Assembly (NCBI GenBank): GCA_003132905.1
Contig: PKZC01000270.1
Location: forward strand, 7,007 to 18,904
Direction of reading: 5' to 3'
Length of the DNA: 11,898 nt
Origin: Bryobacterales bacterium
GTDB taxonomy: Bacteria > Acidobacteriota > Terriglobia > Bryobacterales > Bryobacteraceae
In this document: piece after piece, positions 7,412 through 11,898 of the stretch
Layout: the number at the start of each line of letters is the position of its first letter
Numbering within the stretch: the first letter of the stretch is position 1
Program-made: the position numbers and the translations under genes
The notes under the pieces: model-generated
Seen by the model: the letters and a program-made list of their open reading frames with translations, nothing else
Told to the model about the DNA's origin: nothing
Database searches by the model: none

Positions 7412-8920
7412 TTACTCGGCCTTGGCGGTCTCTTTGATCTCTTGGCCGGGCTCGCCGCCTGCCTGGCGGATGATGGCCGCGCTGGCATCGTGCACCGGGC
7501 CTGGAGCGCCATTGTAGCCGCCCTTGCCCATGGCGAGATCGAGCGGAGTGAATCCGCGCTTGTTGCGGGCGTTCACGTTGGCGCCCTTTTCGACGAGGTA
7601 CTTGGTGATGGAATCAGCGCCGCGCTGGGCCGCTCCGTGCAGGGGCGTCTCACCCTTGCCGTTGGCGATGTTCACGTCCAGCCCGAGCGAAACGCACAGT
7701 TGCACTGCGTCTAACGCTTCCGCTTCGGTTCCGCGGATATGATCGTTATAGCCGACTCCGGCCGCAACAACGAGTGCGGTCTGGTTGTCTTTGCCTACCA
7801 GCTTCGGATCCGCGCCCTTGTCCAGCAGAAGATGCATCAGTTCGACGTCGGCACTGCGGGCCGCGCGCGTGAACGCCGTGGTGCCGGCGCCCATGCTCTT
7901 GTCGCCCATATCCTGCGCGTGCTTTTCGATGGGCGCGGGAGCGGTGAGCTGAGCATTCACATTGGCCTTGTGATCCAAGAGCGCGTGAATCACGTCCATG
8001 CTGGTAGCTTTATCCACTTCCTTATGAGCGGGACGCGGCGACCAATCCATGTCGTGCATTTCCACCGCGCTGTAGAGCGCCGTTCGTCCATTCTTGGAGG
8101 CGATGTTGACGTCTTCGCCGCGATCGATCAGCATCTGCGTCAGATCGTAGTGGGTGTTCAGGATGGCAAGAATCAAGGCGTTGTTGCCGTCTGAATCCAC
8201 GGCATTAATGTCAGCCTTGGCATCCAGCAACGCCTTCACCGCATCCGTTTCGCCTTGACGTGCCGCGAATAACAGCGCAGTCAGGCCGCCGCGTGCGATG
8301 GGGGCGTTGGGCGTACCCGCTTCCATCTTCGGCAAGGTGGGATCACGATCGTAGGACCGAAGATTGAGATCGGCGCCATGCGCTGCCAGCAGGCTCACGA
8401 TATTGGCGTGCCCTTCGGCCGCGGCCCACATTACGGCCGTCTGCCCACGGAAGTTTTCCTTCACGTTCACTTCAGCGCCGTGTTCGAGCAGGACTTTCAC
8501 GGCGTCCGCGTTGCCGTCGCGGGATGCCTTCATGAGGACGGTTTCAGCTTGCGCGGTGACCAGCGTATTCGGGTCTGCCCCGGATTTGAGCAGCCTTTCG
8601 ATCAGCGGTGTTCCGCCGATACGGACTGCTTCTGAAAGGGGAGTCGCGCCATAACGATTGAGCGCAGTTGCGCTCGCGCCAGCCGCCAGCAGGGCATCCA
8701 CGGTTTCCAGGTCGCCATAATGGGCGGCCCAATGCAGTGCCGTGGTGCCATCGGCCTGCGGAGCGTTCACATCGACATGCTGCTTCAAAAGAGAACGGAC
8801 GGATTCGGCATCCTGATTCTTGACGGCATCCACGAGCGCGGTATTTCCGCTGGTGGCGGCATAGCAGGCGACCGACAACAGCGCCGCCAGTGAACATTGA
8901 AGAAGGCGTTCGATTCGCAT
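7412..8920 (-). CDS. Periplasmic ankyrin-repeat protein
   Basis: A 502-residue exported protein with a signal peptide (1-22, hydrophobic LLQCSLAALLSVACYA) and about eleven to twelve ankyrin repeats from residue 25 to about 490. Clear repeats include DGTTALHWAAHYGDLETVDA (58-77), GQTAVMWAAAEGHANIVSLL (159-178), NGRTALYSAVE (277-287), KGETPLHGAAQRG (422-434) and RGFTPLDLAMGKG (455-467). Longer insertions lie at about 190-211, 290-305, 325-345 and 390-402. Ankyrin arrays bind proteins and have no catalysis of their own, so this is probably a scaffold or partner for the operon's other products. The start is ATG 8920, preceded by AAGGA at suitable spacing. It is the last gene of the minus-strand operon, starting 20 bases after the DUF1552 stop. 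The charged tail (QEIKETAKAE) has no further motif. Confidence 0.88.
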   Translation of the reverse strand: MRIERLLQCSLAALLSVACYAATSGNTALVDAVKNQDAESVRSLLKQHVDVNAPQADGTTALHWAAHYGDLETVDALLAAGASATALNRYGATPLSEAVRIGGTPLIERLLKSGADPNTLVTAQAETVLMKASRDGNADAVKVLLEHGAEVNVKENFRGQTAVMWAAAEGHANIVSLLAAHGADLNLRSYDRDPTLPKMEAGTPNAPIARGGLTALLFAARQGETDAVKALLDAKADINAVDSDGNNALILAILNTHYDLTQMLIDRGEDVNIASKNGRTALYSAVEMHDMDWSPRPAHKEVDKATSMDVIHALLDHKANVNAQLTAPAPIEKHAQDMGDKSMGAGTTAFTRAARSADVELMHLLLDKGADPKLVGKDNQTALVVAAGVGYNDHIRGTEAEALDAVQLCVSLGLDVNIANGKGETPLHGAAQRGADSITKYLVEKGANVNARNKRGFTPLDLAMGKGGYNGAPGPVHDASAAIIRQAGGEPGQEIKETAKAE

Positions 8921-8940
8921 GTTCGTGTCCTTAGTCCTTC

Positions 8941-10287
8941 CTAGACTTCCGTCAAAATGCCGGTGCTGTCGCCAATGTGGTCTTCATTCAAACCAGCCTT
9001 CACCAGCGTAGTGGCAAGCAGGTTGGCCATGGGCGTGTCTTCGGGATACTTGATGTGACGGCCACCCTTCAGGCGTCCGCAGGCTCCGCCGCCGACAAAG
9101 ACCGGAAGCGGCGAGTGGTTGTGCATGTTGCTATTGCTCATGGAGCTGCCAAACATCACCAGTGAGTGATCCAGCAGCGTACCGTCGCCATCAGGAATTG
9201 CTTTGAGCTTGTCCATGAAGTAAGCGATCAGGCTGACGTGATAGGTATTGATCTTGGTTAGCTTCTCAAGCTTCTCGGGATTGTCCTGGTGATGCGAAGT
9301 GGCGTGGAACGGATCGGGGACGCCAATCTGCGGGAACGTCCGGTAACTCACTTCGCGCGCCATCATGAATGTCGAGACGCGGGTGATGTCTGCCTGGAAC
9401 GCGAGCGCCGTGAGATCGAACATCATCTTGGAATGAACGACGTGATCGTCTGGAATGCCGATCGGCGTGGTTGGCACCTTGATGCTATGGCTGTTCTTGG
9501 CTTCGGTAAGCTGGATGCGGCGCTCGATCTCGCGCACGTTATCCAGATACTCGGCTACGCGGTTGCGATCGTTCGCTCCCAGGCCGCGCTGCAAGTGGCT
9601 CACTTGCGACGTTACGGCATCCAGAATGCTGCGCTCGCGCTGGATGCGCTGCAAGCGCTCGGTGGCGTTTGAACCGTCGCCAAACAGACGATCGAAAACC
9701 ACGCGCGGGTTGATTTCCATCGGAAGCGGCGTGGTGGGCGTGCGCCACGAGATGGTGTTGGTGTAAGTGCAGCTGAAGCCGACATCGCAAGCGCCGATCA
9801 GGCCGGTCATGTCTTCAGTGGCCAATTCGAGCGAAGGCAGCGGAGTATCCTGGCCGATGTGCATGGCGGCAATCTGATCCACCGTGGTGCCGGCGCGAAC
9901 ATCCTCGCCTTCGGTGCGCTTGGGATGGACGCCGTTCAAGAAGACCTAGGGGGATCGTCCATGATCGCCACCGCTATCGCCGGGGCCTTGCGCGCCTGCC
10001 AGCTTATGAGCCAGATTGCTCACCACCACAATCTGGTCGCGATGCTGCTGCAAGGGCATCAAAGTGCGCGAGAGTTCGAAGCCGGAACCTTCGGCGGCCG
10101 GAGTCCAATTGCTCATGACGGCGCCGTGCGGAATGTAGCAGTAACCAAGGCGCATTTGAGGATTCGCGGCGGTCTTGGAAAGAACCGTTTGTGCCGGGAC
10201 CATGGAATCGAGAAATGGCAGGGCCAGGGTGACGCCCATGCCGCGCAGGAACATGCGGCGGGGAAGATGCTTCTTCGTTATGATCAT
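8941..10287 (-). pseudogene. DUF1552 protein, Tat-exported, interrupted by one in-frame TAG
   Basis: The full frame spans 449 codons, usual for DUF1552 proteins, with one internal TAG at 9946-9948 (codon 114). Before it: a Tat signal, PRRMFLRGMG with R10 R11, then LALPFL, and the mature start with GYCYIPHGAVMSNWTP and SNLAHKLAG. After it, in the same frame: FLNGVHPKRTEG, SLELATEDMTG, TNTISWRTPTTPLPMEINPR, VFDRLFGDGS, DFS-free helices with DNVREIERRIQ, SHHQDNPEKL, HSLVMFGSSMSNSNMHNH and GGRHIKYPEDTPMANLL, ending IGDSTGILTEV. Both halves match one continuous family member. The role of DUF1552 is unknown; the C-terminal layout recalls DUF1501/alkaline-phosphatase-like proteins (inference). ATG 10287 is preferred over the TTG at 10296 because AGGAG (10298-10302) and GGGAG lie upstream of it. 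If the stop is real, the product is a 113-residue Tat-tagged fragment. Confidence 0.82.
9946..9948 (-). other. In-frame TAG stop inside the DUF1552 gene
   Basis: The minus strand reads GAT CAT GGA CGA TCC CCC TAG GTC TTC TTG AAC GGC, that is DHGRSP-stop-VFLNG. Family members run through this point with a pattern like DHxRSxAVFLNGVHP, so the stop replaces one small residue and the frame is the same on both sides. A single base change from TCG (Ser) would create it. Neighbouring genes end in TAG (22-24, 7387-7389, 8941-8943, 10332-10334), so TAG is a normal stop here. Confidence 0.85.
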
Positions 10288-10331
10288 TGCTCCCAATCTC
10301 CTCTTTTCAGCGCGCTAAAAAATATCCAATA

Positions 10332-11898
10332 CTAATGCGAAATGCTTGCGCTCACCGTGCGGTTGTCAACATCGGTGGGCTTTACTTTCATTTGAAACGG
10401 CGTGCTCTTTACAATTCCTAAGATGATAGACGACAGCCGATAGTCATTGTGGCCTGCATCGCGAACGATGGAGCGCACAGACGGCATGTCGTAATACTGG
10501 ACGCCTCGGCCGAGCGCGTAAGTCATCAGCTTCTGGGTGAATACGCTGGCGAAAATCTCGGGCCTCGCCATCAGGATCTGGCGCAGGGTATCCGGGCCAT
10601 CTACTTTCGCGCCATTGAACATGACGCCCGCCGGATCGATCTTGGCGCCTTCATCGGTGGTTCTCCATTGGCCGACGGCGTCGAAATTCTCGAGCGAGAA
10701 GCCGATCGGATCCATCAGCTTGTGGCATCCGGCGCAAGCAGGGTTCTTGCGATGTTCTTCCATGCGCTCGCGGAGCGAAGTAACTTTGCCGGGATCGGAG
10801 TGCTCCTTCAGCGCCGGAACGTTGGGTGGCGGCGGATCGGGCGGCATGCCGATCAAATTCGTCAGAATCCACTTGCCGCGCTGCACTGGCGAAGTGCGCG
10901 TCGCATAAGACGTGATGGTCAGAATACTTGCTTGGCCCAGCAGCCCGCGACGCCGGTCGTCGGCCAGAGTGACGCGGCGGAAGTCGGTTCCGTACACATT
11001 GGGAATGCCGTAATGGCGAGCCAGCCGTTCGTTAATGAAGCTGTAATTCGCGTTTAGCAGATCCACCAAGCTGCGGTCTTCGCGGATGATGTTGCCGAAG
11101 AACAGGTCGGTCTCCTGCTTCATAGCTTGGCGCAGGTTGTCGTCGAAATCCGGGAAGGTTTCAAAATCGGGATTGATGTTCTTCAGGTTCCGCAGGTAGA
11201 GCCACTGGTCGGCGAAATTGTCCACCAAGGCTTTTGATTTCGGATCTGCCAGCATGCGCTTTACTTGGCCGTCGAGCACCGCCGGATCCTTCAGCTTTCC
11301 AGCCGTGGCCACACTCAGCAACTGCTCGTCGGGACCCGTGCTCCACAAGAAGAACGAAAGCCGCGAAGCCAGTTCCAAATCGCTGATGTGGTACGCCGCT
11401 CCGGCAGCCAGCGCAGGCGGATCTGGCTCGAAGCGGAACAGGAACTCGGGGCTCGCCAGAATCAATTGAATGGCGGCTTCAATGCCGGAATCAAACGTCC
11501 CGCCTTCGTTGCGGCCTTTTTGGTAAAAGGTCAACAGCGTTTCCAAATCGTTGTCCGATACGGCCCGGCGATAGGCGCGGCGCGACAGCGTGCTGATGAT
11601 TTTCTTCGCGCAAGGCACTTCGTCCGCATGGCCGGTGGGGCGGCAAACGAAAATCAGTTTTCGGCTGGGCGTATCGCCAGGTCCAGTGGATTGCAGAGGG
11701 CCGGTGATGCTGACGCGATCCACGGCGGGCAAGCCACGAAAATCGAGCGGATCAAGATTGGCGCGCTCGAAGGGCTGCAGGATATTGTCGTCCTGCGATT
11801 CGCCTTCGGCCATGAACGTTGCGATCACGGTGCGGGGCCCCGCTTTCACCGGAACATGCACGGTGAGGCGCGTATCGATCTCTTCAGCAGACTTGCCG
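10332..11898 (-). CDS. DUF1592/DUF1588/DUF1585 c-type cytochrome-like protein (5' end outside window)
   Basis: The gene is open to the right edge: codons upstream of the GTG at 11861 read GKSAEEIDTRLT, continuous with family sequence, so the true start lies beyond 11898. Numbering from that GTG, the domains are DUF1595 (about 83-145, CAKKIISTLSRRAYRR), DUF1592 (about 157-285, LASRLSFFLWSTGPDEQLL), DUF1588 (about 303-402, RRGLLGQASILTITSYATRT) and DUF1585 (about 418-492, IFASVFTQKLMTYALGRGV). A heme-c motif CAGCH (10722-10736) sits in DUF1588 within NPACAGCHKLMDPIGFS, so the protein should be matured outside the cytoplasm. Such proteins usually begin with a signal peptide, a first cytochrome-c domain and DUF1587, not visible here. 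Function is unknown; a redox role is inferred. It is the upstream gene of the operon, 44 bases before the DUF1552 start. The stop is TAG. Confidence 0.88.
   Translation of the reverse strand, partial: GKSAEEIDTRLTVHVPVKAGPRTVIATFMAEGESQDDNILQPFERANLDPLDFRGLPAVDRVSITGPLQSTGPGDTPSRKLIFVCRPTGHADEVPCAKKIISTLSRRAYRRAVSDNDLETLLTFYQKGRNEGGTFDSGIEAAIQLILASPEFLFRFEPDPPALAAGAAYHISDLELASRLSFFLWSTGPDEQLLSVATAGKLKDPAVLDGQVKRMLADPKSKALVDNFADQWLYLRNLKNINPDFETFPDFDDNLRQAMKQETDLFFGNIIREDRSLVDLLNANYSFINERLARHYGIPNVYGTDFRRVTLADDRRRGLLGQASILTITSYATRTSPVQRGKWILTNLIGMPPDPPPPNVPALKEHSDPGKVTSLRERMEEHRKNPACAGCHKLMDPIGFSLENFDAVGQWRTTDEGAKIDPAGVMFNGAKVDGPDTLRQILMARPEIFASVFTQKLMTYALGRGVQYYDMPSVRSIVRDAGHNDYRLSSIILGIVKSTPFQMKVKPTDVDNRTVSASISH

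Noticed and set aside
9940..9960. Frameshift as the cause of the DUF1552 break, suggested by the C5 run
   Set aside because: The start coordinates of both halves differ by a multiple of three and the codons read straight through the TAG, so a single indel cannot explain it.
10304..10321. Palindrome around AGCGCGCT flanked by T and A runs, between the DUF1592 and DUF1552 genes
   Set aside because: It has no loop, so it would make a poor RNA hairpin, and a terminator there would cut the operon. It could be an operator, but one short palindrome is too little evidence.
10449..11057. 202-residue plus-strand frame opposite the DUF1592 gene
   Set aside because: It is antisense to conserved DUF1588/DUF1585 coding sequence including the CAGCH motif; no signal or family pattern.

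Overview
The window looks like chromosomal DNA of an acidobacterium close to the Solibacter/Bryobacter group. Two exported proteins carry the repeat-like C-terminal module catalogued as TIGR03437 (a 'Solibacter usitatus C-terminal' type beta-sandwich with phrases such as GVVNAATF and LFGSALG). There is also a Tat-exported DUF1552 gene beside a DUF1592/1588/1585 cytochrome-type gene and a secreted ankyrin protein. GC content is moderately high by eye (not computed), and most intergenic gaps are very short. No RNA genes, CRISPR arrays or insertion sequences were seen. No stretch over 300 bases lacks a gene.

Layout from left to right. A heptanucleotide tandem repeat (1-22) abuts the stop of a secreted clan GH-A glycoside hydrolase with a TIGR03437 tail (22-2253, minus). 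A DHA2/MdtD-like MFS efflux pump diverges from it (2324-3739, plus). It converges, with a 3-base gap, on an exported protein of unknown function with a TonB-C-like terminal domain (3743-4885, minus; the start is corrected to a GTG with a strong SD). Upstream of that, after a probable bulged terminator, lies a second TIGR03437 protein with an unassigned C-terminal half (4945-6546, minus). Divergent from it, after only 36 bases, is a small secreted SRPBCC/START-like protein (6583-7389, plus). The right third (7412-11898) is a minus-strand operon transcribed right to left: DUF1592-family c-type cytochrome (5' end outside the window), DUF1552, then a periplasmic ankyrin-repeat protein.

The most notable observation is that the DUF1552 gene is cut by one in-frame TAG at 9946-9948, while the same frame continues undamaged for over 330 codons. 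Several neighbouring genes end in TAG, so a reassigned genetic code is unlikely. A recent nonsense mutation, a base-call error or readthrough remain possible. The three operon proteins all carry or imply export signals and probably act together outside the cytoplasm, in an as yet undefined process. No clearly new defence or mobile system was seen.
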